Below are positions 27,633 to 36,489 of a DNA stretch of 64,000 nt, piece by piece. The position numbers and the translations under genes are program-made. Source of the stretch: Bradyrhizobium sp. CB1717 (GTDB lineage: Bacteria; Pseudomonadota; Alphaproteobacteria; Rhizobiales; Xanthobacteraceae); assembly GCF_029714325.1 (NCBI RefSeq), contig NZ_CP121666.1:2728001-2792000 (forward strand). Direction: 5' to 3'. Within the stretch, counting starts at the first letter, position 1. Every line of letters starts with the position of its first letter. The notes beneath the pieces are model-generated. The model was not told where the DNA came from and searched no databases. It saw only the letters and a list, made by a program, of their open reading frames with translations.

Positions 27633-28952
27633 TCAGGGGAAGAGATGGCGGGCGGTCATGACCGCTTGGTCGGAAGCGTGGGCGGCGAAGAAATCGTTGG
27701 CGATGCGCTGTCCCGGCGCGATCTCCAGGATGCGGTAGCGCGCGAGAGCAGCGGCGTCGCGTGCGGCGCCGACCTCGTCCTGCCAGGCGCAAAGCGACAG
27801 CTCCATCCGGACGTAACCGCCGCAATCGGCGGCATAAGCGCCGGTGACGGCTTCCACGGTTGCAGCAACCGTGCCGGCCTCGCTCGCCGAGACGTCACGC
27901 AGGATCACGGCGATGCTGTTGCTGGTCTCGGCTTTCGACGTCATTACGATGAAGGCGTCGCGGGGGCCGGCGCGGCCGGCACGACGGGCCGTGCGCGCGA
28001 TGCCGGCAAAGCCGGGATCGGGACCGAGCTCCAGTGTCGTGGTCTGCCGGTCATGCAGGATCGTGGCGCGCATCGCGCCGAGGTCGCCTTTCAGCGAATG
28101 ATAGGAGCGGGGGAGCCACACCGTATCGAGCGGCAGCTGTGACGAGGTCAGGCTCCAGGCCTGGTCGAGCAAATAGCCCTCCCAGATCGCGGGATAGGAC
28201 GCGGCGAGATGCTGCCAGGTGCGGAGCAGTGTCTCGGCGGCCTCGGTGCGACCGAGATAGAGCGTGCGTGCCGACATCTCCCAGCGATTCCACTTGTGCA
28301 AGGCGACGTCGCAGCCGAGGAACGACGGCAGCAGCGGCGCCTCGCGTAACACCGCGCCGGCCTCGACGAACAACAGCGGCTCGCGATACTTGTTCCACAT
28401 CCGCATCACGAACTCCGCCTTCTCGAAGCAGAGGATGCGGTCGCCGAGCTGGGTATCGATCGGCTCGATATGGCAGGCGAGATCAAAGTGCTCGAGCGAG
28501 TGCCGGAGCGCGAAGGCCGCGGTCGCATCGCCCCCGCGCGGATAGCAGGAGACGATCCGTGGGCGGACCGTGGACGTGTCGGCCGCGGTGAGGAATTTCG
28601 ACCAGCCGATGCCACCCCACCACATCTCGTGCGGGCCGTCCGCGCCGCAGGGGCCGACGGTGCCGAATTCGGTCAGCTTGGACTTGAGGAAATCGAAGCC
28701 GGGATTCTCGCTTCTGGGAATGACGACGGCACACCCCGGGGTGAGCGAACGATAGAGCAGCTCGGCGGCCGCCCCGCTCGGCGGCTCCTTGAGGATGATG
28801 ACGCCGTTCCGCCGGCCCTCGCTGAAACCGTCGAGCATCGGCGCACCGTACTGCTCGACCAGCCAGCCCAGGCGGTCGCGCTGGGGCGGGCCGAGCTTGA
28901 CACCGCCGGATTGCAGCAACCGATCAAGGTTTTCGAGCGTTCCGTCCGTCAA
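27633..28952 (-). CDS. Glycosyltransferase-like protein
   Basis: A 439-residue protein starting at TTG (28952), 7 nt after GAGGGGG. The middle region (about 175-290) has the feel of nucleotide-diphospho-sugar transferases: LLFVEAGAVLREAP, then CDVALHKW, then TLYLGRTEAAETLLRTWQ and a closing GYLLDQAW. A clear DxD metal motif is not present (EAGA stands near its position). N- and C-terminal parts are unassigned. Lying between a formyltransferase-like and a HAD-domain gene beside flagellin, a sugar-modification role is plausible but unproven. Confidence 0.55.
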   Translation of the reverse strand: MTDGTLENLDRLLQSGGVKLGPPQRDRLGWLVEQYGAPMLDGFSEGRRNGVIILKEPPSGAAAELLYRSLTPGCAVVIPRSENPGFDFLKSKLTEFGTVGPCGADGPHEMWWGGIGWSKFLTAADTSTVRPRIVSCYPRGGDATAAFALRHSLEHFDLACHIEPIDTQLGDRILCFEKAEFVMRMWNKYREPLLFVEAGAVLREAPLLPSFLGCDVALHKWNRWEMSARTLYLGRTEAAETLLRTWQHLAASYPAIWEGYLLDQAWSLTSSQLPLDTVWLPRSYHSLKGDLGAMRATILHDRQTTTLELGPDPGFAGIARTARRAGRAGPRDAFIVMTSKAETSNSIAVILRDVSASEAGTVAATVEAVTGAYAADCGGYVRMELSLCAWQDEVGAARDAAALARYRILEIAPGQRIANDFFAAHASDQAVMTARHLFP

Positions 28953-29012
28953 TTCCGTGCCCCCTCGCGCCAGCCTTGGACTTCAACGTCCGGGCCGGCG
29001 CGATCAGGCGCA

Positions 29013-31427
29013 CTATTTGGTGCCGGCGCCGAGCGGGGTGATCGCGACGGAATAGATCGCGATCTCCTGGGTCATCGGCGCCGCCGGGATCAGCAGGCAG
29101 CTGTCATCGCTCTCGGAGCGATAATGCTCGCCGTTCCGTTGCACGCCGGCATAGACCAGGCTTTCGGCTGCAATGCCGATGACGTCCTGACTTGCGGAGG
29201 CCTCGCGGATCTCGCCGGCGGATTGCATGGTGACCCCATGAAGGAGGCCCTCGGCCGCGAATTTCGGCAGCGGAAGCGCCAGCATGGCGATACCCATGGC
29301 GCGCGAGACCGGAATGCGCACGCGCAGCTCCCCGAGTCCGGTTCGGTGGACGGCAACCGATTCCAGCGTCGCCTCGCCATTGGTGCGAAACAATCCGACC
29401 TGGACCATTCCGCAGGGGCTCTCTTCGAAGACGTCGGCGGGCAGGCGGTTGGCGCCGAACAGCGTATAGAGATAGGCGTAGGACGGTGACATTAGCGCGA
29501 AGCTGCCGGCCAGCCACATCGGCGGCCCGGCTGAGGTGCAGGCGGCCGAGAGGCCGCGGGCGGTGATCTGATTGCGGACGAACTCACGGTCGAGCATCGG
29601 CGCCAGCGCCTGCGTGCCGAGATTGACGTCGTGCTGCAAGCCGCCGAGCAGCGCCAGCTCGTCGTCATCGGGCAGCAGTAGCAGGCGCGCCAGCGTCGCG
29701 GCGCTCCAGCGTGCAGCGACATCGGGCGCGGCATAGGGGCTCAGAGAAAAGTCCCGTGCGACGTCCCCGGCGCCTGACGCGAAGGCGAGCGCGCCGGCCT
29801 GGATTTCGGCCGCCAGCGCGATCTGGCCGGCGGCGTGCGGGTTGACCTCGCGCAGGACCTGATCGCCGTCATAGTCGCGCACGGACCCTTCGGCTGAGCA
29901 GCAGGCCTGCTCCAGCAGCGCGACGTTGCGAACCAGCATGCGCTTGGCGTGGGGGCTGATCACGAGATCGGAGATGAAGCCTGTCGCGCTGTCCTGTTCG
30001 GCGAGATCGTCGAAGCAATCATCGAGGGAGATGAGATAGGCACCATGGAGGCGGATCTTGATCCCTTCGAGGTCGAAGACCCGCCAGAGCGCCTTCTGGA
30101 CGCTTCCGGAGTAGCCGAGGTCGGCGAGCACGAGGTCGGTACAGTCGTCGAAGCCCGGCATCGCGTGGCGCAGATAGGCGAGCAGCCGCGCACGCAGGAT
30201 TTTGGCGAGATCGAGAAGCTCGCTCGTGTCCATCAGGGCGGGCAATGCCTCGGCGAGTTGCTGGCCAGTGACGATCCCGTCAGGCGATCTCGCAAAGAAC
30301 GCCGCGACTTTCGGTGGCAGCACCTTGACCATGTCGCGGAAGGTCGGCGCGTCGAACTTCGCGATCTTGGGCAGGAAGTCGAGGAGCGGCTGCATCGTGT
30401 CGGCCGAGGCCATCAGGCTGACGCGGCGGTTGATCTCCAGATAGGCAGAGGTCGCGCCATGCAGATCCTGCGAGATCCGGTGCGACAGAAAGCCGTCGCG
30501 GCCGAGAAAGCCGAGCGCCACCCGCCGACCGGGACCCGCGACCTGCTCGCAGCGCCCCGCAATGAAGGTGTCGAAGGCGGTCATGACAGGGCCGAGCACT
30601 GTCGCGCCGAGGTGGAAGGCCGGAGATTTCTCGGCATTTCGTGCCGCCATCATGCGCCGCAGCGTGCGCGACCCGCGATCGAGCCGCGAGGGGACGCCCG
30701 GACACAGCAGCTCGAACAGCGCGGTCTCACGCTGCAGCTTCGAGGTCAATTCCCGCGAGGCCTGGGGATAGTAACGCGGCCGGATGCCGTGACGTCGCGC
30801 GCCCCTGATGTCGGCTTGCTCGTTGTCGCCGATGTGGAAGGAGGCGCCGGCGTCGACGCCCTGCTCGGTCAGGTACTTCGCGAACAGCGCTTCGCTCTTG
30901 CCGCTGCCATGGTCGCATGAGGCGTAGAGAAAGTCCCACACCAGGTCGGGGCGGCAGGCACGCAGCAGTCGCGCCAGCCGGTCGGAATCCCAATAGGTAT
31001 CGGAGATGAACCCGACGCGATGGCCGGCGCGTTTCATGTCCGAATATTGCCGAAGCATGTCCGGGTTGACGCGGCATAGCTCGAGCTCGGCCGCGAACTC
31101 CGATTCGACGAGGTCGCTCAGACCGCGGCGCGTGAGACCGAACAGATTGAACGGAAAGAACGAATAGATGTCCTCGATGTGAACTTCGACGGCGCCGCGC
31201 TTGTCCTTCGCGGCCCTGCGTGCGCGCCCTTCGGCCTGGATGCGATGCTGAACGAAACTGACGGAAACATTCGGACAAGTTCTTGAAATGCCCGAGAGCT
31301 CGTAAGTCCTTTCAAATACACCATCTGGCGTCGTGCAGGCGCGAACCAGAAATGTATCGAAAACATCGAACGACCAAGCAGAAACAATTTGGGCGCGGCG
31401 CGCTGCGCCGGTCGTTGCGATCGTCAT
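29013..31427 (-). CDS. Large HAD-domain protein
   Basis: An 804-residue protein. The N-terminal 240 residues are a HAD phosphatase-like domain: motif I FDVFDTFLVR (about 20-29), a threonine-containing GFISDTYWDSD (about 149-159), the Lys in GSGKSEALF (about 185) and the acidic motif HIGDNEQADIRGA (about 209-221). The remaining 560 residues have no domain I recognise. Similar two-part HAD proteins occur in surface-polysaccharide loci. It is the first gene of the three-gene minus-strand unit and starts 514 bp from the ECF sigma gene. Confidence 0.7.
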   Translation of the reverse strand: MTIATTGAARRAQIVSAWSFDVFDTFLVRACTTPDGVFERTYELSGISRTCPNVSVSFVQHRIQAEGRARRAAKDKRGAVEVHIEDIYSFFPFNLFGLTRRGLSDLVESEFAAELELCRVNPDMLRQYSDMKRAGHRVGFISDTYWDSDRLARLLRACRPDLVWDFLYASCDHGSGKSEALFAKYLTEQGVDAGASFHIGDNEQADIRGARRHGIRPRYYPQASRELTSKLQRETALFELLCPGVPSRLDRGSRTLRRMMAARNAEKSPAFHLGATVLGPVMTAFDTFIAGRCEQVAGPGRRVALGFLGRDGFLSHRISQDLHGATSAYLEINRRVSLMASADTMQPLLDFLPKIAKFDAPTFRDMVKVLPPKVAAFFARSPDGIVTGQQLAEALPALMDTSELLDLAKILRARLLAYLRHAMPGFDDCTDLVLADLGYSGSVQKALWRVFDLEGIKIRLHGAYLISLDDCFDDLAEQDSATGFISDLVISPHAKRMLVRNVALLEQACCSAEGSVRDYDGDQVLREVNPHAAGQIALAAEIQAGALAFASGAGDVARDFSLSPYAAPDVAARWSAATLARLLLLPDDDELALLGGLQHDVNLGTQALAPMLDREFVRNQITARGLSAACTSAGPPMWLAGSFALMSPSYAYLYTLFGANRLPADVFEESPCGMVQVGLFRTNGEATLESVAVHRTGLGELRVRIPVSRAMGIAMLALPLPKFAAEGLLHGVTMQSAGEIREASASQDVIGIAAESLVYAGVQRNGEHYRSESDDSCLLIPAAPMTQEIAIYSVAITPLGAGTK

Positions 31428-31941
31428 GCGGCAATTCCCCGTCCACCAGGACGATTAACGTGCGTATTTGACGAGTCAGGCGCCACACGCGCGAAAAAAG
31501 TTCACGCGCGATTCAAAATCGCATTCGCCGCGACTGACAGATTCAAAAAAATCGCTAGGTTCGAAAAAGGTGATTCGGAAAAAATTGCCGAGTGCGGAAG
31601 TCGTCTCGCGTTCATTCACACTCGGAAACAATCGCATCTTCATGCGCTACGCGCGTGTCGCGTTCGATCGCCTAGTGCCGCGTAATGTCAGCGTTTTCTC
31701 TCCACGACATCTGTTCAGGATGGACGATCCGCCATGGCGCGAGACGATGTGATGATTGCAAGGTGCGACGCGCGAGACGATCGCGCAGTCGGCAATTATT
31801 GCCCGACACTCGGCAAAAACGACCGGCTAACGTCTTGAAAAATAACAAAAATTCTCCGCCTGGATTGTTTTGTGGGCCCGTTCAACGCCTGGAAGCCGTG
31901 TGGCATGTGCGCCGCCGGCGTTGCGGGTTGGAGGTTGCGGG
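31428..31941. other. 514-bp AT-rich divergent intergenic region
   Basis: No gene is evident. The stretch is AT-richer than its surroundings and holds repeated GATTC-plus-A-run elements (around 31512, 31541, 31573), a short dyad GCGATT-CAA-AATCGC (31506-31520) and a 13-bp palindrome at 31791. Promoters for the HAD gene (minus) and the ECF sigma gene (plus) must lie here, but no convincing -35/-10 pair stands out. Confidence 0.6.
31791..31803. promoter_or_regulatory. Perfect palindrome upstream of the ECF sigma gene
   Basis: GGCAATTATTGCC is a perfect 13-bp dyad with a single central base, about 140 bp before the sigma-factor ATG. The size fits a dimeric regulator site. No family assigned. Confidence 0.4.
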
Positions 31942-32640
31942 ATGAGTTACGCTGCTGATGTCTGGGCTCCCGCCGAGGCCGAGATCACGACGACGGCGCC
32001 GGTCGATGCGATCGTGCAGGTCGCGCCGTCGGTGCCGCTCGCGCCGGACAGTGCGCCTGATGTCGCCGATGTCGTCTTCGACGAAGACAGCGAACTCTTG
32101 GACAGGCTCGCTGCCGACGACGAGGCGGCGTTCCGCACGCTGGTCGAGCGTCATATCGATCGCGCCTATGCGATTGCTCTCCGCATCGTCGGCAACGCGG
32201 CGGATGCCGAGGACGTGGTGCAGGACACCATGCTCAAGGTCTGGAGCCATCGCGGTCGCTGGCAGCACGGCCGCGCCAAGTTCTCGACCTGGCTCTACCG
32301 CGTCATCTCCAACCGCTGCATCGACATCAGACGCAAGCCGCGCAACGAGAACGTCGAAACGGTGCCGGAAGTCGCCGATGGTCAGCCCGGCGCCGTCGAG
32401 ATCATCGAGCGCAACGAGCTGAACGACATGCTGGAGCTCGCGATGCAGCGCCTGCCCGAGCAGCAGCGCATCGCGGTGATCTTCTCCTACCACGAGAACA
32501 TGAGCAACGGCGAGATCGCCCAGGTGATGGACACCACGGTCGCCGCGGTGGAGTCGCTGCTCAAGCGTGGACGTCAGCAGCTCCGCCAACTGCTGCGCAA
32601 GCACGAACGCGACATCCGCACCGCGTTTACCGATTGCTAA
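31942..32640 (+). CDS. ECF-type RNA polymerase sigma factor
   Basis: A 232-residue sigma factor. GGAGG lies upstream of the ATG at 31942; the longer open frame lacks a suitable start. After an acidic 50-residue N-terminal extension, region 2 spans about 55-125 (RIVGNAADAEDVVQDTMLKVW) and region 4 about 160-220 (LPEQQRIAVIFSYHENMSNGEIAQVMDTTVAAVESLLKRG). It stands immediately before flagellin on the same strand, so it likely drives this flagellar set. No ordinary anti-sigma gene is adjacent; the 90-residue gene at 35949 is a candidate. Confidence 0.88.
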   Translation: MSYAADVWAPAEAEITTTAPVDAIVQVAPSVPLAPDSAPDVADVVFDEDSELLDRLAADDEAAFRTLVERHIDRAYAIALRIVGNAADAEDVVQDTMLKVWSHRGRWQHGRAKFSTWLYRVISNRCIDIRRKPRNENVETVPEVADGQPGAVEIIERNELNDMLELAMQRLPEQQRIAVIFSYHENMSNGEIAQVMDTTVAAVESLLKRGRQQLRQLLRKHERDIRTAFTDC

Positions 32641-32644
32641 CCAT

Positions 32645-32667
32645 AAAATTCGCCTCGCAAGAATTTT
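32645..32667 (+). promoter_or_regulatory. Inverted repeat between the sigma gene and flagellin
   Basis: AAAATTC (32645-32651) and GAATTTT (32661-32667) form a perfect 7-bp dyad with a 9-nt spacer, 4 bp after the sigma stop. As RNA it is AU-rich and weak, so a protein-binding site ahead of flagellin is as likely as a terminator. Confidence 0.4.
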
Positions 32668-32781
32668 CGCCTGATCTCTCTGCGCTCCGCCGTTTGAGCG
32701 AACGGACGGGGCTGCGGTCCGCGTCGTCGTAAGTCGATTTCAACGATGCGGCACGCTTGCCCATCAGCACAGGAGCTTCCA

Positions 32782-33606
32782 ATGCCCGCAATCAATACCA
32801 ATACAGCCGCCAACGCCGCGGTCCGCTACCTCAACATCAACTCGTCGCAGGAGACCAGCTCGCTCTCGAAACTGTCGAGCGGCTCGCGCATCACCTCCGC
32901 GTCCGACGACGCCGCCGGCCTTGCGATCTCCACTCGCATCTCCTCGGACGTCACCACGCTGCAGCAGGCCGCGACCAACGCTTCGCAGGCGACCGCGATC
33001 CTGCAGACCGCCGACGGCGGCGCCTCCAACATCTCCGACATTCTGGCCCGCATGAAGTCGCTGGCCTCCGAGTCCGCCTCGGGCACCACAACCGACTCCA
33101 GCCGCGCCTACATCAACTCGGAGTTCACGCAGCTCACCAGCGAAATCGACTCGATCGCGTCCGGCACCCGCTATTCCAGCCAGAGCCTGCTCGACGGCTC
33201 CAGCGTGTTCGCCTCGGGCGTCTCGGTGCTGGTCGGCTCGTCTGGTTCGGACACCATCACCATCACGCTCACCAGCCTCACCGCATCCTCGCTCGGCGTC
33301 TCCTCGCTGGACGTCAGCACGCTGTCGGATGCGACCTCGGCGCTGACCACGCTCGACACGGCGATCGACACGGTTTCCGCGGCCCGCGCCAGCATCGGCG
33401 CCCAGGAATCGCGCTTCAACTTCAGCGCCGACTCGATCTCGACCCAGACCCAGAACCTGCAGTCCGCGAATTCGGCGATCAAGGACGTCGACATCGCGGC
33501 CGAGCAGTCCAAGCTCTCCTCCGCGGAAGTGAAGACCCAGGCCGCCGTCTCCGCTCTCGCCGCGGCGAACCAGATGCCGCAATACCTGCTCAAGCTGCTG
33601 GGCTGA
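32782..33606 (+). CDS. fliC: Flagellin, short form
   Basis: A 274-residue flagellin. ACAGGAG precedes the ATG at 32782. The N-terminal D0/D1 helices carry the polymerisation motifs (LSSGSRITSASDDAAGLAIS, about 30-49) and the C terminus ends ANQMPQYLLKLLG. The variable centre is short, so the surface D2/D3 domains are largely missing; the filament would be smooth and thin. Ser and Thr are abundant in the exposed middle, possible sites for O-glycosylation. Bradyrhizobium strains often have two flagellar systems; which one this belongs to cannot be decided here. Confidence 0.92.
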   Translation: MPAINTNTAANAAVRYLNINSSQETSSLSKLSSGSRITSASDDAAGLAISTRISSDVTTLQQAATNASQATAILQTADGGASNISDILARMKSLASESASGTTTDSSRAYINSEFTQLTSEIDSIASGTRYSSQSLLDGSSVFASGVSVLVGSSGSDTITITLTSLTASSLGVSSLDVSTLSDATSALTTLDTAIDTVSAARASIGAQESRFNFSADSISTQTQNLQSANSAIKDVDIAAEQSKLSSAEVKTQAAVSALAAANQMPQYLLKLLG

Positions 33607-33614
33607 TGATGATC

Positions 33615-33645
33615 GGAGCGGGCCGGCGTGACGCCGGCCCGCTCC
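33615..33645 (+). terminator. Perfect 14-bp hairpin between flagellin and fliD
   Basis: GGAGCGGGCCGGCG (33615-33628) and CGCCGGCCCGCTCC (33632-33645) pair perfectly around a TGA loop, 8 bp after the flagellin stop. No T-run follows. It can terminate most transcripts or shield the flagellin mRNA 3' end, allowing far more flagellin than cap protein. Confidence 0.7.
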
Positions 33646-33668
33646 CTGCCAGGGGATAGTCGGGCAAA

Positions 33669-35351
33669 GTGACCAGCGTCAGTTCAACCAGCAGCAGCAC
33701 AAGCTCCGGCGTCACCGTCACCACGAGCGGAACGACCAATTCGAGCAGCATCGACTGGTCCGCGCTGATCCAGTCTGCCGTCGACGCGAAGACCGCGCAG
33801 GCGGACACGATCTCGACCACGATCACCAGCAACGAGGCCAAGATCTCGGCCTATCAGACGCTGCAGACCGATCTGCAGACGCTGTATTCGGGCCTCTCGT
33901 CGCTGTCGACCGCGGTGATCAACTCGCTCTCCACCAGCGCGTTCGCGACGCGCGCGGCGAGCATCAGCTCGACCGGCGATGTCAGCGCCTCCTCGGCGCT
34001 ATCCATGACGATCAAGAACGGAGCTGCGATCGGCGACCACACGCTGACGATCAGTCAGCTCGCGACCGCGCACAAGGTTTCCGGCTCCGCGCAATCGAGC
34101 CAGACCGACGAGCTCGGCTATTCCGGCACGTTTTCGATCGGCCTTTCGGGCGGTGCTGCGTCCGACATCACCGTCACCAGCACGATGTCGCTGCAGGACG
34201 TCGTCGATGCCATCAATGCCCAGACCTCGACGACCAATGTCCAGGCGTCCATCGTGCAGGTGTCCAGCACGTCGTACCAGATGGTGCTGACCGGCACCGA
34301 GGATGCGGCTGACATCACCTATTCCAGCACGTCCGGTGACGACATCATGAGCGAGCTCGGCGTGACCGACAGCTCAGGGACCTTCGCCAACGTCATCCAG
34401 GAGGCGCAGTCGGCCGAGTTCACGCTCGACGGCATCTCGATGACCCGCGACACCAACGACATCTCCGACGTCCTGAGCGGGGTCACCTTCAGCCTGCTTC
34501 AGGCGACGCCGGAAGGAACTTCGCTGAACATCAGCATCGAGACCGACACCAGCCAGATCGAATCGGCGCTGCAGACGTTCGTCACCAACTACAATGCCTT
34601 TCGCGACGAGGTAATCGCCCAGCAGGCGACCGCAACCGACGGCACGGCGGACTCGAGCGCGGTGCTGTTCGGCGACGGCACGATGCGCAACATCATGGAT
34701 GCGCTCCAGAACGCCCTGAACAGCACCGTGGGCGACATGACCATGGCGGATCTCGGCCTGTCCTTCAACGAGAACAACGAGCTCGAGCTCGACACCTCGA
34801 CACTGTCGGAGATCCTGAGCACCAATCTGAGCGGCGTGACCAAGCTGCTGTCGGCGCAGACCACGACGTCGTCGAGCCAGCTAAGCGTCGTCAACACCGG
34901 GACGTCGCCGCAATCCTTCACGCTGGATCTGACCGTCGATTCCGACGGCAATCTCACCTCGGCCTCGGTCGGCGGCGATTCCTCGCTGTTCACGGTCAGC
35001 GGCACCACCATCATCGGCGCGTCCGGCTCGATCTATGCCGGCATGGCCTTCACCTATGGCGGCTCGACCTCGCAGTCGATCGCGGTGACCTCGACCACCG
35101 GGATCGCATCGCAGATCTATCAGATCGCGAAGAACTATTCGTCGTCATCAGGCGCGCTGCAAACGCAGATCACCAGCCTGACGAACCGCGACGACGAGCT
35201 TCAGCAGAAGGTCGACGACATCAACAGTGCGGCCTCGACGCTGCAGTCGCAGCTGCAGACGCAATACGCGAAGTACCAGGCCGCGATCGAGAGCGCCAAC
35301 AGCACCCTCGATTATCTCAAGGCCCTGCTCAATTCCAGCTCGAGTGATTGA
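33669..35351 (+). CDS. fliD: Flagellar filament cap protein FliD
   Basis: A 560-residue HAP2 cap protein that folds flagellin at the filament tip. GTG start at 33669. The N-terminal FliD domain includes IDWSALIQSAVDAKTAQAD and a coiled segment with KISAYQTLQTDLQTLYSGLSSL; the C-terminal domain ends in a coiled coil (LTNRDDELQQKVDDINSAAS, YAKYQAAIESANSTL). Ser and Thr make up an unusually large share of the chain. The stop overlaps the fliS start. Confidence 0.88.
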   Translation: MTSVSSTSSSTSSGVTVTTSGTTNSSSIDWSALIQSAVDAKTAQADTISTTITSNEAKISAYQTLQTDLQTLYSGLSSLSTAVINSLSTSAFATRAASISSTGDVSASSALSMTIKNGAAIGDHTLTISQLATAHKVSGSAQSSQTDELGYSGTFSIGLSGGAASDITVTSTMSLQDVVDAINAQTSTTNVQASIVQVSSTSYQMVLTGTEDAADITYSSTSGDDIMSELGVTDSSGTFANVIQEAQSAEFTLDGISMTRDTNDISDVLSGVTFSLLQATPEGTSLNISIETDTSQIESALQTFVTNYNAFRDEVIAQQATATDGTADSSAVLFGDGTMRNIMDALQNALNSTVGDMTMADLGLSFNENNELELDTSTLSEILSTNLSGVTKLLSAQTTTSSSQLSVVNTGTSPQSFTLDLTVDSDGNLTSASVGGDSSLFTVSGTTIIGASGSIYAGMAFTYGGSTSQSIAVTSTTGIASQIYQIAKNYSSSSGALQTQITSLTNRDDELQQKVDDINSAASTLQSQLQTQYAKYQAAIESANSTLDYLKALLNSSSSD

Positions 35352-35779
35352 TGATGCATAATCCGATGGCGTACATGGCCAACCAGGCCTATCGGGGAAC
35401 GGCAACGAGCGTGCCGCCGCTCAAGGCAGTCTCGATGCTGCTTGGCGGCACGATCACGTTCCTGCAGAAATCGCTGGCGGCCCAGGAGGCAAAGCGCTTC
35501 GAGGAAGGGCACGACTATCTGATGAAGGCGACCGCGATCCTGCGCGGTCTCAGCCACAACCTCGATTTCACCAAAGGCGGCGACGTGGCGGAGCGTCTGT
35601 TCCAGACCTACAACGCGATGATCCTGGCGAGCCTCAAGTCCTATGGCCGTCCGCACGCCCGCCAAAGTTTCGGCCGCATCATCGCCGGGCTGACCGAGCT
35701 GCGCGAGGCCTGGGAATTCGTGGACACGACGGTGCGGAGCGGCAAGCCGGGCCCGGCCGGTTCGGCCCGCAAGGGCTGA
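35351..35779 (+). CDS. fliS: Flagellin export chaperone FliS
   Basis: A 142-residue helical chaperone that keeps flagellin unpolymerised before export. The start ATG overlaps the fliD stop by 1 bp (TGATG). Family traits: NQAYRGTATSVPPLKAVSMLLGG at the N terminus, the ATAILRGLSHNLDF helix, and a C-terminal helix with LREAWEFV. Slightly longer than the typical 120-130 residues owing to a Gly/Pro-rich tail. Confidence 0.85.
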   Translation: MMHNPMAYMANQAYRGTATSVPPLKAVSMLLGGTITFLQKSLAAQEAKRFEEGHDYLMKATAILRGLSHNLDFTKGGDVAERLFQTYNAMILASLKSYGRPHARQSFGRIIAGLTELREAWEFVDTTVRSGKPGPAGSARKG

Positions 35780-35948
35780 AGACGCCTGCTCCGTGCGACG
35801 CGGGGAGGGGGGCGGCCATCCAGCCCACCGTTTCCGCCGCTTTCCATCGTGCTGCGGCCGCTTTTGATGCCTGAAGCCGTCGAAATCCGGTTTCCGCCGC
35901 GCGTGCAATGCTTTATGACGGGCCTGACCGAGGCGGGATCGGCGGGCG

Positions 35949-36221
35949 ATGGACGTCACCGAGTTTGAGGAACTGATCGATCGGCTGGGCGAGGATCTCT
36001 CCCTCTGGCCCGACGATCGGCGCGTGTCCGCCGAAGCGCTGCTGGCGCAATCCCCCGCGGCGCAGGCTCTGTTGGAACAAGCGCGCGCGTTGCGCCAGGC
36101 GCTTGCTGCGCCCCCGGTCCGCGCGCCCAAGGGGCTCGCCGACCGCATCGTCGCTGCCGCCGCGAACATGAAGAGCGATCCGGCCGAGCCGCGCACGGAA
36201 GGCGAGACGGCGGAGAGCTGA
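35949..36221 (+). CDS. Small acidic protein, possible sigma-factor partner
   Basis: A 90-residue protein. The N-terminal half reads FEELIDRLGEDLSLWPDDRRVSAE, followed by Ala/Leu-rich helices (LLAQSPAAQALLEQARAL). Alphaproteobacteria have many small proteins with an LxRYGxDLxxWPxxxR opening close to ECF sigma genes, some suspected of being anti-sigma-like, and this fits that style. It lies inside the flagellar gene set led by the ECF gene at 31942. Function unproven. Confidence 0.6.
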   Translation: MDVTEFEELIDRLGEDLSLWPDDRRVSAEALLAQSPAAQALLEQARALRQALAAPPVRAPKGLADRIVAAAANMKSDPAEPRTEGETAES

Positions 36222-36258
36222 ACGGCTTCTCTCGACTAGGACTCGTTTCTTTCTTCGC

Positions 36259-36280
36259 CTCGCCCCGCTTGCGGGGAGAG
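36259..36280 (+). terminator. GC-rich hairpin upstream of flgD
   Basis: CTCGCCCCGC (36259-36268) pairs with GCGGGGAGAG (36271-36280) with one mismatch and a 2-nt loop, 38 bp after the stop of the 90-residue gene. It has the same CCCCGC/GCGGGG core as the structure at 15917. It may end the first half of the flagellar transcript. 36281-36489 shows no gene. Confidence 0.45.
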
Positions 36281-36489
36281 GAAGTGCACCACCGCCGCGG
36301 CGTTAAATCAATCTCACATCAACGCTCTTCTCGCGCCCGCATGCGGCAGATTTTGCCGTGTCGAAAGCCAATTTCCTGCGCGCGAATCCTCGCCTGAATC
36401 CGCGCGCCCACGCGTTTCATCAGCACACAGATTTCGAGCGCCGCGACCGGCATCCGGTCGCAAGCAGCGCAGGAAAGTCGGAGTTTCTG

